Assembly (NCBI GenBank): GCA_019448385.1
Contig: JAGTXO010000011.1
Location: 958,001-1,022,000, forward strand
DNA length: 64,000 bases
Origin: Diacronema lutheri
Lineage: Eukaryota > Haptophyta > Pavlovophyceae > Pavlovales > Pavlovaceae
Reading direction: 5' to 3'
Under the pieces are notes generated by a model, which did no database searches, had not been told where the DNA came from, and saw nothing but the letters and a program-made list of their open reading frames with translations. Shown piece after piece: positions 41,668 through 53,147 of this stretch. Position 1 is the stretch's first letter; each line of letters starts with the position of its first letter. Made by a program: the position numbers and the translations under genes.

Positions 41668-44600
41668 ATGGTCGCGTTCGCGTCGGTGGTGTATGCGCAG
41701 GTGCGCTACCTGTGCTCCAACCTGAACACGAGTAATTACAACGCGTCCGTCGCCGAGCTCCACCACGTGAGCGCGCGCTCCTGTCCGCGCGTCGGCCGGC
41801 GCGCGGACCGCGGCCCTGCCCGCGAGCGGGCCGCGCGCTCGCACGGCCGCGCGCGGCGCTGGCCGCGCGCGGCGCCGGTGCCATTGTCTCGTCGCGCGTG
41901 CCTCTGCCCTCTCCCGGCGCGCACCGGTCGGGTGGCGCACGCTGGCCGGCCTCACGCGGCGCGCACGCCTGACGCGCCTCGCCCGCGCCGCCGCCCCCGT
42001 GCTCCGCGCGCTGTTGCGCAGCTGCTCGCGCTCTACGGCGACGACGCGCTCGCCTACCTGCTGCGCGCGCTCCTCGACGACCTGCAGCCCGGTGCAGGCG
42101 CAGGCGACGGCGGCTCGGAGCGCGAGCCGGACGCGCTGCAGGCGCAGCTCCTCGCGTCGGAGCTGTCGCGCCTTCTCGCGTCGGGAGCGGGCGCGACGGC
42201 CGTGTGCACCGTGCTCGAGGGCGCGGGCGCGGTGCTGGGCGGCCTCACCGAGCAGTGGGTTGCGTCTGTCTGCCTGCTCGCGCGACTGCGGCTCGGGCAG
42301 CAAGTGGCGCTCGGCGTCGCGCTCGCGCAGGCGCGCGCGCCGGCGCTGCACGCGCAGGGCGTGGCCTTTTTGCGCGCGCGCACGATCGAGCTCGTGGCGA
42401 GCGCCGAGCGGCCGCTGCCCATCTCCGCGCACGAGGCGCACGCGCTGCTCGTGCACTGCGCGCTGCGGCAGCCGGGAGGTGGCGCGCTGGGCGCGGGCGC
42501 CGCCGCGTCGACGAGTGGCGGTGGCGGCGGCGATGCGCTGCTCGCCGCGCACGAGCGCGCGGCGTTGCTCGCCGCGCTGGCCGCACGCTTCCCTGCGGAC
42601 TCGTGCCCCGCCGCCCTCCTCCCGCTCCTCCACTGCGGCGCACATTCGGCGTATGACATGCACGCACGGCTCGCGTCGCCTGAGCCGCTGGCCGAGTCCG
42701 CGCTGGCCGAGTCCGGGCACGAGCAGCAGCAGCAGCAGCCGGACGAGGGCGCGCCGAGCCTCGCCGAGCTGCTCGCCGACGTCGGCCCCGCCGCCACGGC
42801 CGCACCGGGCTCGCTCGCCGGCCTCCTCGCCCTCGTCGGCGCGCGCGAGCTCCAATCGGCCGAGGCGGTGGGGCGCGCGCTCGCGATGATGGCACGGACG
42901 CACACGACGTGCGCCGACGACGCGGCGTCGCGCGGCGGCGCGGGCGCGGGCATCGCGGCCAGCGTGCACGGCCTGCTCATCGAGGTGCTCGTCGGCGACG
43001 CGCCCGCCGCCGGCGCGCCGCCCGGCGCGGCCGGTGCGGCGGCGCAGCCCGCGGCCACGCAGTGGGCGGTCGGCGCCTTCGTCGATGCGATCAGGGCGGC
43101 GGCGCCCGCCCTCAACTGGGACGCGGCGATCTGCGCGGCGGGCGCCGACCCGCTCGGCGTGCTGCCCGCCGCGCGCGCGCCGCGCGCCGGCGCGCCGCCG
43201 GCCGGCGCTGCCGACGAGGCCGCTCTCAGGCTGCTCGCGCGCGCGCACGCGGCGGGCACGGGCGGAGCGGCCTTCCCGCTCGGCGCGCTGCTCGCCGCCA
43301 CGCCGGCGGGCGGCGCGCTGCTGCGCGCGCTCGGCGCGGCGCTGCGCATCGCCGACGCGCCCTTTGGCGCGCCCGCGGCCGCGCCGGGCGCGGCCGCCGT
43401 GCCCGCCGCCGCCGAGATCGCGCGTGCGTGCACCGACCCGGCGGCCGCAGAGCGATGGCGGTGCGTCGAGCTCGCGCGCGCGGCGCTGCGCGCGGCGGCG
43501 GCGGGGCACGCGGTTGAGGTGCGCGCGCTGTTCAACGCGCCCGACGGGCCGGTGCGGCTGTGCGCGCCGATGCTTGCCGCGGCGCTCGGCGCGGCAGCGT
43601 GCGCGCCGGGCACGCCGCTCGATGGGGTGCGCTTTGCCGAGGACACGCTCGCCGGCATGGTCGCGGGCGACGGCGCACGCTGGGTGGACGCCGATTCGGC
43701 CGAGCCCGCCGCGCGCGCGCTCGCCGCGTCGCCCGCCGGCGCGCGCGTGCTGCTCGGCGCGATGGCGCGCGCGCTGCGTGACGACCCGGCGTTCGCCCGG
43801 CGGTGCGCGCAGCTGCTCGGCGCGCTCGGTCTCGTCGAGGTCGCGCTCGACTCACGCGAGCACCCGGCGCTCGCGATCGCGCTCGCGTCGGCGCTCGCTG
43901 CCGAGGGCCGCCTCGACCTCGCGCCGTGGCTGCGCGCGGCGCTCGCAGATGCGTCGCCCGCGCGGCGCGGCGCGGCGTTCGTGCGCGCGGCGGTGGCGCA
44001 CGCGCGCGCGCAGCTTGTCGCGGGCGATGCGGGCGGCGGGCTCGACCTGCCGGCGCTCGCCGCGCTGCTGAGCGAGCTGAGCGCGGCGGGCGGCGGCGGC
44101 GCGCCCGCGGGCGGCGCGGCCGGTGCGTTGGGTCGTGGCGTGCCGCTCGGCGAGCAGCTGGACGAGCTGTGCGCCGCGGCGCTCACGCTGCACCCATCGC
44201 TTGCCGCGCTGCTGCAGCATGGCGGCGGAATGGGCGTCGGTGCAGACGGCGGCGGCGGCGGCGGCGGTGCGCCGTTGCGCGCCGCGCCGCGCGACGCGCA
44301 GCTGCTCGGCGAGCCCGGCGGCGCGCGCGGCGCACTCGGCGCGGCGGAGGCGGCGTGTGGCGCGGGCGCCAGCGGCGGGTGCGGCGGCGGGTGCGGCCTG
44401 GGCGCCGAATCGTCCGACCCGATCTCGCGGCTGCTGCTCGCCGGAGCTGGCACTGCGGCGGGTGGCGCGGCTGGCGGCGGCTCGGGCGACGGCAGGGCGA
44501 GTAGCCCACCCAGGTGCTCGGGCGCCATGGGCGCGCCGCTCGGCGGGCTGGGCGGGCTGCTCGGCACGCAGCACCCGTCGGACGCGGCGGGCGGCGCGCG

Positions 44601-46997
44601 CGCGTACGCGCAGCCCGCCGCGTGTGCGGGCTCAGCCGCATCGTGCGCGGGCGCAGCCGTGCAACCGCCGTCGCAGCTGGCGATCGGCCCGGCGGGCGCG
44701 GGCTGCGGCTCGGCGGCGGGCGTGGCGTCCGACGCGTACGGCTGCGCGCCGGCCGGCGGCGGCGGGCTCGGCGCGCTGATGGGCGGCGGTGGCGGCGTCG
44801 GCGCGCTCGGCGGCGGGCAGGGCGCGTCGGCCGAAGGCTTTGCGCCCGACGTCGAGGCGGAGGCGAACGGGCTCTTCCAGCGCGTGTACACGGGCGGCGC
44901 GAGCGTGGACGAGCTGGTCGCGAGCCTCCACGCGCTGCGCGCCACGTCCGACGGCCGCTCGCAGGAGGTGGTCGCGTGCGTGGTGCACAACCTCTTTGAG
45001 GAGTACCGCTTCTTCCCCAAGTACCCGGACCGGCACCTGCACATCTCCGCACACCTCTTTGGCGCGCTCATCGAGCATGAGCTCGTCGCGTCGATCACGC
45101 TCGGCATGTTCCTCCGCTACGTGCTCGAGGCCGTGCGAAAGGGGCCCGAGCACCGCATGTTTGCGTTTGGAGTCGTTGCGCTCGACCGTTTCAAGCGGCG
45201 CGTGCCCGAATGGCCGCAGTACTGCGCGCAGCTCCTGGCGATCGGCCACCTGCGCCAGGCGCAGCCCGAGCTCGTGCAGATGATCGAGGCGACGCGCGAC
45301 CGCCGCGCGCGCGCCGCGCGCGGCGCCGCCGCCGTCACCGCCGGCCGCGGCGCCGAGCCCGCGTCCCTCTCGCCTGCGCGCTCGGCGGGCGCGCCGGGCA
45401 GCACGCCGCCGCTCCCGCCGGGCGCGGCGACGGGCGTGGGCACGCCATGCGCGCCGGGCGCGCCGGCGCTTCCGCCGGGCATCGCGACCGACGCACTGCC
45501 CTTCCAGTTGCCCCGCGCCGCCGCGCAGGCCGCCGGCGCGAGCGCGGGCGGCGTCGGCGCCGCCGGGCTCGTCGGCGGCGGCGGGCTGCTCGGCCCGCGC
45601 GCGCTCGCGCCGGGCAACACGCCGCTGCCGCCGACGCCGCACCGCGCGATGACAATGCCGTCGCCGTCGCGCGCGCCGGGCGCGCCGCCCGTCGCGCGCC
45701 ACGCAAAGTCGGGCGGCGAGGGCGAGCTCACCGCACCGCCAAGCGGCACGTGCCTGCTGCCCACCGACGAGGAGATCGCCGCGGCGGCCGCCGCGGCGCT
45801 CGACGGCGGCGACGTCTACCAGAAGCCCGAGGCGAACCCGCTTGTCGAGGCCGAGCGGCGCGCGCCCATCGCCGCGCCGTGCGAGGAGCTGCGCGACAAG
45901 ATCTCCTTCGAGCTGAACAACCTGACGAGCGAGAACACGCAGCTGCGCGCGCGCACGATCCGCACGCTCATCACGACCGCGGAGCCGGCCGCGCTGCCAT
46001 GGCTCGCGCACATGCTCGTCGTGAAGCGCGTCGCGGCGGAGCAGAACTTCCACCCGACGTACCACGCGCTCGTGCAGCAGATCGGCCTCGCCGCCTTCGA
46101 GCGTGAGGTGGGCGCCGTGTGCGTGCGCAACATCTACACGCTCCTCAAGTCGACGCGCATCCGCACATCCGTGTCGGAACGTTCGCTCCTCAAGAACCTC
46201 GGCGCGTGGATTGGCATGCTCACGCTCGCGCGCAACCGGCCGCTGCTGCAGCGCGATCTCGACCTCAAGGCGCTCGTGCGCGACGCGTACGCGAAGGGCT
46301 TTTTGATCGCGGTGATCCCCTTCGTCGTCAAGGTGCTCGACGCGTGCCGTCACTCGACGGTGTTCCGGCTGCCCAACCCGTGGCTCTCGGCGCTACTCTC
46401 GCTGCTCGTTGAGGTGTACGGCATGCCCGCGCTCAAGCTCAACCTCAAGTTTGAGATCGAGGTGCTGTGCAAGGCGATCGGCGTCGAGCTCCTCGAGATA
46501 CGGCCGACGCGCGACCTCGCGGGCGTGGCGGTCGATCGGACGGGCAACTACGACTTCACTGCCAAGGGCGGCCAGCAGCAGGCGAGCGTGCTCAACGCGT
46601 CGCCCGGCCTGGGCGCGTGCGCCGCCTTCGCCCTCGCGCCCTCCGCGCGCGGCGTGCTCGGCGCCGGCGGCAGCGACGCGCACCTAGGCGGCGTTGGCGG
46701 CGGTGGTGGTGGCGGCGGCGGTGGCGGCAGCGGCGGCAGCGGCTCGCCGTATCACGGCGCGCGCGCTGCGCACGGCGACGTCGGCGCGCTCGCGCCGCAC
46801 GAGCTCGCGCAGCAACAGCTCGGCTCGTTGCTCGGGCTGCATGCCGGCCGGCCGGGCGCGCACGGCGCGCAGGGCGCGCTGCAGGGCGGCGGCGTGCTGC
46901 ACGGCCTGCCGTCGGACGGCCTCGGCCAGCATGGCGTCGGCGTCGGCGAGAAGGGCGGGGGCGGCGGTTCGTTGCTCACACTCTCGTCGCACCTCGC

Positions 46998-47050
<53 letters not shown>

Positions 47051-50000
47051 CTGCTGCGCAGGCGGCGGCGCAGCAGGCGCAGCAGGCGCAGCAGCAGCAG
47101 CAGCTCCTGCACGCGCAGGCCGCGCACGCCGCCGGTGTGTTCGGCGCGCCCGCCGGCGGGCCGGCGCCGCCTGCATTTGGTGGCGCGCTCGCTGCCGCGC
47201 TCGCGCACCCTCAGCTCGCTGCCGCGCTCGCCGCAGCCGTCTCGGCCGGCGCGCAGGGCGGCGCAGGGGGCGGCACGGCCGGATCGGACGGGATGACGCT
47301 GCTCGGCACACTCGCGCCCTTTGTGACCATCTCGCCGTCGCTGCCCGCCGCCGCGCAGAGCGCGCAGGTGCGAAGGCTTCTCCTCGTCGCGCTCGAGCGC
47401 GCCATTCGCGACATTATCCAGGTGAGCGCGGCGCGGCGCGGCGCGGCGCGGCTTGGCGGCGCGCGCGGCGCGCACCCCACGCGCCCAGCCGGCGCCCACC
47501 GCGCCCGCGCCGCGCCCCACGCGCCCGCGCCGCGCCCACCGCGCGCGCAGCCGGTCGTCGAGCGTTCGGTCACGATCGCGTCGATCACGACGCGCGAGCT
47601 TGTGGTGAAGGACTTTTCGCTCGAGCCGAGCGAGATCGAGGTGCGCCACGCCGCGCACCAGATGGTCCGCTCGCTCGCCTCGTCGCTCGCGCTCGTCACG
47701 TGCCGCGAGCCGTTGCGCGGCAGCGTCGCGTCGCACCTGCGCGCGCTGCTCTCGGCGCAGCCGCTCGGCCTCGGCGCCGAGCAGCTCGAGGGCGTGCTCG
47801 GCGCGCTCTCGGCGGACAACCTCGAGATCGGCTGCGCGCTCATCGAGAAGGCCGCGACCGACCGCGCGCTCCGCGAGATCGACGAGGCGCTCGCGCCCGA
47901 GCTCGACGTGCGTCGCCTCTCCCTCGAGCAGACAGGTCAGCCATACTTCAACGCACAGGCGCTGCAGGGCGGCGGCCGTTACCCCGCGCAGCTGCCCGAG
48001 CTGCTCCGCCCGAGGCCGAGCGCGGCGCACGCGACGCACGCGCCGCTGCCGCGCGTCTACGACCATTTTGCGCGGCTGCAGCCGTCCGTGCCGCCGCCGT
48101 CCGCGCCGCCGCGCTCGCCCGAGTGGCGCGGCACGGACGGCGGCGGCGCTCTTGGCGTCGACGCGCAGGCGCAGGGCGGCGGCAGTGGCGCGGGCACTCT
48201 GTCGGTCGCGCGCGTGCTCGAGCGCTTCGGTGCCGTTGTCGCGCAGCTCGAGGGCCTCGTCGGTGGGCTGTGCGCCGGCAACTCGTCGCCCGCGGCCGTC
48301 GGCGCGCTCGGCAACCCACCGTCGCTCGCCGCGCTGCCCGCCGAGCACGAGATTGGCCAGCTGCTGCGCGCGATGCCGCAGCTCATCGCGCTCGCCGCGC
48401 AGCGCGACGAGGCGAGCGCCGCGCTCGCCTCGCGCCTCTTCAAGCGCGCGCACGAGGCGGCGGCTGCATCGCCACCCGTCCTCGCGCGGCTGCTGCTCCA
48501 GCTGCACGTCGCGACGCTCGCGCGCGTGCAGGCGGCGTGGCCGGGCGTCGCAAAGCTCGTCACCGAGCTCGCGCTCGCGCCGCCCGACGAGGACCGGCGC
48601 GCGACGCGCGACGTGACCGCCGCGCTCGTCTCGGCCGGCGTGCTGCAGCCCACCGAGCTGGGCGGCGCGCTCGCAAAGGCGATGGAGGGGCCGCGCAGCT
48701 CGCACGCCGCCACGCTCGGCGCGCATATCGTGCGCGCGTGCGTGCTGCAGGAGCGGACGGTCGCGCCGCACGAGCTCGCCGAGCTGCTCGGCGCGCTCGC
48801 CAAGTTGAGCGCGCGCGTGCAGCAGCTCGTCGCCGCCGGCTCGGCGCCGGCCGTGCCCGCCGGCCTCGACGCCATCACACCGCTTCTCGACGAGGTGCGC
48901 GCGCTCGCGCAGCAGCAGGCGGCGGCGGCGGCGCACGCGGCGGTGCATGCGGCCGGCGCGCCGCCCGGCCACAAGCCCGGCGCGGGCGGTGGCGCCGCCG
49001 ACGGCGGTGGCGGCAACGGCGGCGGCGACGAGCCCGAGCGCGTCAGCCGCGTCTCGGCGGTGCCGGCGGACGTGCGCGAGCAGGTGCGGGTGCTGTGGGA
49101 GGAGTGGCTCGCCGTGCACTCGCAGCCGGCGCAGTCGGACAAGGCGTACGCGCAGTTCATGGTGCTGCTCAGCCACAACGGCTGGCTCAAGAGCGCAGAG
49201 CCGTGCGACCACTTCTTCCGCGTGATCGTCGACGTGGCGGTCGAGGCGACGCTCGCGTCCGCCACGCCGCTCGCCGACGAGGGCGCACGTGGCACGGCAG
49301 ACGGCGGCGGCGGCGGCGGTCGGACTGCGCTCGACTTCCGCGCGCTCGACGCGCTCTCCAAGCTCGTCACGATCCTCGTCAAGTATTTCTCAGACGCGTC
49401 GTCGAGCAACACGCGCCTCACGCTGCTGCACCGCGCGCTCGCCGCCGTGCTGCGCGCGCTGCTCCACCAGTACGAGCACGAGCCCGAGCGCTTCAACCAG
49501 CGCGTCTACTTCCGGCTGCTCGCGAACTGGCTCTTTGACCTCAACGCGCCCGACCCGGTCCTCGACTCGATCAACTTTGCGGTGCTCACGGCCTTTGCGA
49601 ACGCGCTGCACGCGCTGCAGCCCGCGCGGCTGCCCGGCTTTGCTTTCGCGTGGCTCGAGCTGAGCACGCACCGGATGCTGATGCCCAAGCTGCTCGCGGC
49701 AAAGGGGCAGCGCGGTTGGGTTCTCTTCCAGCGGCTTCTCGTCCACCTCCTCCGCTTCCTCCATCCTTTCCTGCAGCAAGCTCAGCTGCCCTCGCCCGTG
49801 CGCGCCGCCGCGCCGCCGCGCCGCCGCGCCGCCGCGCCGCGTCCAGAGGGGGAGGGTGGGGGGAGTAACAGTCGACTGGTGTCTTGCGCGCGCGCAGGCT
49901 GACGGCGAGCGCGCGCGCGCACCTGCGCCCATCGCCGCGCAGGTGCGGCTGCTCTACCGAGGGCTGCTGCGCGTGCTGCTCGTGCTGCTGCACGACTTCC

Positions 50001-52039
50001 CCGAGTTCCTCTCCGAGTACCACTTTGCGCTGATTGACGCCATCCCGCACACCTGCGTGCAGATGCGTAACATCGTCCTCTCCGGTAACGCGCGCTGCGA
50101 CACGCGCGCGCCGGGCGGGACGGTCGCCGCGCCGCGCGCGTCGCGCACCGCGCGCCGGGCGTGGCGCTGAGCGGCGTCTGACCCTGCCCCCACACCGTGT
50201 GCTCGGCGATTTGTGTGTGCGTGCGCGCCGCAGCCTTCCCGCGCAACATGCGCCTGCCCGACCCCTTCACGCCAAACCTCAAGGTCGACCTGCTCGCCGA
50301 GATCACGCAGTCGCCCCGCACGCTCTCCAATGTGCCGCACGCCCTCGACAGCGCGGGCCTGCGCGGCGCCGTGGACAGCTACCTCAAGCAGCGTGCGCCC
50401 TTCACGTTCCTGCTCGAGCTGCGCCTACGCCTCCTCACCGTCGACAGCGAGAGGCGCAGCCGGTACAACGTGCCGCTCCTCAACTCCCTCGTGCTGCACG
50501 TGGGCATGCAGGTGCGCCGTCGCGCGCGCGCCACCGCCGTCGTCGCGTGCGCCGTCGCGCGGGGGTGGCGGCTGCCTCTGGTGGCGAGCACGCGCACGGA
50601 TGCGCCCGCCGCCGCGCGCGCGCGCCAACCGCCGCACCTGCGCTCGCGCCCCCGGCTGCCGCCGCCCCGCCCGTTGCCGCGCCGCGCCGCGCCGCACCGC
50701 ACCGCACCGCACCGCACCGCGCAGGCGATTCTGCAGATGCAGGCCAAGGGGGGGCAGCCCGCCGCGCCGCTTTCAAATTGCGCGCCGATGGATATTTTCC
50801 AGCAGCTGAGCGCAGAGCTTGATTGCGAGGGGCGCTACCTGCTGCTCAACGCGTTTGCCAACCAGCTGCGCCACCCGAACAACCAGACGCACTACTTCTC
50901 GTGCGTGCTCCTCTTCCTCTTCCACGAGGCCACCGCCGAGCAGGCATGCGCCTGCGCCTGCGGCATGCGGCTGCGCCTGCGCCATGCGCTTGCGCCTGCG
51001 GCTGCGGCTGCGCCTGCGGCATGCGGCTGCGCGCGCGCGCGCCGTGCGCGAGCGAGCGAGCGAGCCCGGCGACCGCGCGGCGCGCGCGCGCAGTGCCCAC
51101 ACACCGCCGCCCGCACACCGCCGCTCAGCCCATCTCGCGCCCGCCGCGCCGCATCGGCGCGGCGCGCTCGTCCCCCCACTCCGCTCCGCCATTGCTATGT
51201 GCTCCGCCATTGCTGTGTGCTCCGCCATTGCTGTGTGCTCCGCCATTGCTGTGTGCTCCGCCATTGCTGTGTGCTCCGCCATTGCTGTGTGCTCCGCCAT
51301 TGCTGTGTGCTCCGCCATTGCTGTGTGCTCCGCCATTGCTGTGTGCTCCGCCATTGCTGTGTGCTCCGCCATTGCTGTGTGCTCCGCCATTGCTGTGTGC
51401 TCCGCCATTGCTGTGTGCTCCGCCATTGCTGTGTGCTCCGCCATTGCTGTGTGCTCCGCCATTGCTGTGTGCTCCGCCATTGCTGTGCTGTGTGCTCCGC
51501 CATTGCTGTGTGCTCCGCCATTGCTGTGTGCTCCGCCATTGCTGTGTGCTCCGCCATTGCTGTGTGCTCCGCCATTGCTGTGTGCCCCGCCATTGCTGTG
51601 TGCTCCGCCATTGCTGTGTGCTCCGCCATTGCTGTGTGCTCCGCCATTGCTGTGTGCTCCGCCATTGCTGTGTGCTCCGCCATTGCTGTGTGCTCCGCCA
51701 TTGCTGTGTGCTCCGCCATTGCTGTGTGCTCCGCCATTGCTGCGTGCGCAGCTGCAGGAGCAGATCACGCGCGTGCTCGTCGAGCGGCTCATTGTGCACC
51801 GGCCGCACCCGTGGGGTCTACTCATCACCTTCATCGAGCTGATCAAGAACCCGCGCTACAACTTTTGGGCAAAGCCCTTCATCCGCGCCGCGCCCGAGAT
51901 CGAGAAGCTCTTCGAGAGCGTCTCACGCTCGTGCATGGGGCCGCCGCCCGCGCCCTCCGCGTCCGTCGCGGCGAGTGGCCGCGCGGACGGCGATGACGGT
52001 GCGAGCTGCTCGTCGTTTGCTGCTGTCGGCGAGCAGTGA
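41668..52039 (+). CDS. CNOT1: CNOT1, scaffold of the CCR4-NOT deadenylase complex
   Basis: Seven exons: 41668-41766, 42022-47421, 47551-49797, 49943-50084, 50234-50511, 50725-50943, 51752-52039; phases agree and give 2890 residues. CNOT1 holds the deadenylases and NOT modules for mRNA decay. Seen in order: N-terminal helical part ([20 protein letters not shown], then [14 protein letters not shown]); a TTP-binding-like region ([20 protein letters not shown]); the MIF4G CAF1-binding region ([20 protein letters not shown], then [16 protein letters not shown]); a polyQ run; the CNOT9-binding region ([15 protein letters not shown]); and the NOT1 domain ([56 protein letters not shown]). The last intron (50944-51751) is GC-AG (CAG|GCATGC) and holds a minisatellite. 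Other introns are GT-AG. Long Ala/Gly-rich inserts make it longer than most relatives. Confidence 0.96.
46998..47049 (+). repeat. CAG repeat coding polyglutamine in CNOT1
   Basis: About seventeen consecutive CAG codons, followed by further Gln/Ala-rich sequence, lie between the MIF4G region and the CNOT9-binding region. Confidence 0.9.
51184..51742 (+). repeat. 18-bp minisatellite, 31 copies, in the last CNOT1 intron
   Basis: The unit TGCTCCGCCATTGCTGTG is repeated in tandem; I count 31 copies of the CCATTGC core. Copies are nearly identical: one has an extra five bases near 51486, one a T-to-C change near 51584, and the first reads CTATG. Because 18 is a multiple of three and the unit has no stop, all six frames stay open across the array; these frames are not genes. 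The last, variant unit runs directly into the 3' splice site (TGCGTGCGCAG). Confidence 0.97.
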
Positions 52040-52344
52040 GCGCCGGCCGCGCTGCCACCCCGTCGGCAGCGCTCTCAAGTGAGGCACGCACGTGTCACCC
52101 GCGCCACGTGACAAAAGCCCAAAGTCGAAAGCAAAGCATGGCACCCACCAAAAACCGTTGTAAGCGTCGTTCGCGCGCTGGGCACGTTCGACGACAACGG
52201 CGGAGCGTGCCCGTGCCAATCCTCATCGGGCGTCAGCCTCCCGAGCCCCACGTCAGATCCCCGCGTCTCCGCCCACTGCTCGAGCGAGTGGAGTGTGCCC
52301 GAGTGTCCTAATCCACGACTGTTCTCACTTACTCACGCCGCACG
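52040..52344. other. Intergenic region between CNOT1 and the DUF1499 gene
   Basis: 305 bp, with a less GC-rich stretch around 52105-52170. A short inverted repeat GGGCACG...CGTGCCC (about 52181-52213) could form a hairpin. No other feature is seen. Confidence 0.5.
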
Positions 52345-53103
52345 ATGGCGTGTGTCGTCGGCATTCTCGCCGCGACGGCGATGTCGCCGGGGCGAACGAC
52401 GCGCTTCCCGACGGAGATTGCGACGCGACGTTCGGCGCTCGCCACGCTCGTGGGCGTGGCGCCGTTTGCACTCGACGTCCTCGCCTCGCCACGCGCCGCG
52501 CGCGCCTTTGAGAACGGCGTCGCCGAGATGGACAAGTACAAGGACAAGCCCAAGCAGCGCGGCCCAAAGCCAAACGACATCGGGCTCAAGACGCGCGTCA
52601 TCAACGCCGACGGGGACGAGGCAGTCGGCGCGGTCAAGATCTGCGGCGGCGCGCCCAACTGCTTCACGACGACTGGCGACATGGCCATGCCGGGCGATTC
52701 GGAGCATCTCATCCCGTTTTGGAGGCCGCCCAAGGGCGCGTCCGCCGAGGCGGCGATGCGCGACGTCGTGGACGTGCTCAAGGCGTACACGCCGGGCCAG
52801 TCCGGCATCGACGGTGGTGGCTTCAAGATCGTCACCGCCGACGCGGGCTACGTGTACGCGCAGTTTGAGTCGCTCCGGCAGGGCTACATCGACGACCTTG
52901 AGATTGCGCTCGCGCAGAACGGCGGCGACGCGTTGGCGGTGCAGGTGCGCTCGAGCTCGCGGTTGGGGTACCTCGACTTTGGCGTGAACGCGCTCCGGCT
53001 CAACGCCATCTCCAAGGAGCTGCGCGCGCGTGGCTGGACGGCCGCGGAGATCACGCCAAAGTCGCACGCGCAGTATTGGGCGTTGAACGCCCCGCGCCGC
53101 TAA
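52345..53103 (+). CDS. DUF1499 protein, probably thylakoid lumenal
   Basis: A 252-residue single-exon protein. The first 55 residues form a leader with a hydrophobic start and then a twin-arginine-like element, TRRSALATLVGVAPFALDVL, ending ASPRAARAF. That fits Tat-type transfer into the thylakoid lumen, as in many algal lumenal proteins. The mature part matches DUF1499: GAPNCFTTTGD, then LIPFWRPP, then YVYAQFESLRQGYIDDLEIA, and RSSSRLGYLDFGVNALRLNA near the end. The biochemical role of DUF1499 is unknown. It is convergent with the formin gene; their stops are 44 bp apart. Confidence 0.85.
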   Translation: MACVVGILAATAMSPGRTTRFPTEIATRRSALATLVGVAPFALDVLASPRAARAFENGVAEMDKYKDKPKQRGPKPNDIGLKTRVINADGDEAVGAVKICGGAPNCFTTTGDMAMPGDSEHLIPFWRPPKGASAEAAMRDVVDVLKAYTPGQSGIDGGGFKIVTADAGYVYAQFESLRQGYIDDLEIALAQNGGDALAVQVRSSSRLGYLDFGVNALRLNAISKELRARGWTAAEITPKSHAQYWALNAPRR

Positions 53104-53147
53104 CCGCGACTAGCAGGGTGTGCCCCGATAGCAAGCGACGGAAAAAC

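Noticed and set aside
51184-51742. Long open frames on both strands through the CNOT1 intron repeat
   Set aside because: They are products of a stop-free 18-bp repeat and fall inside an intron supported by conserved CNOT1 exons.
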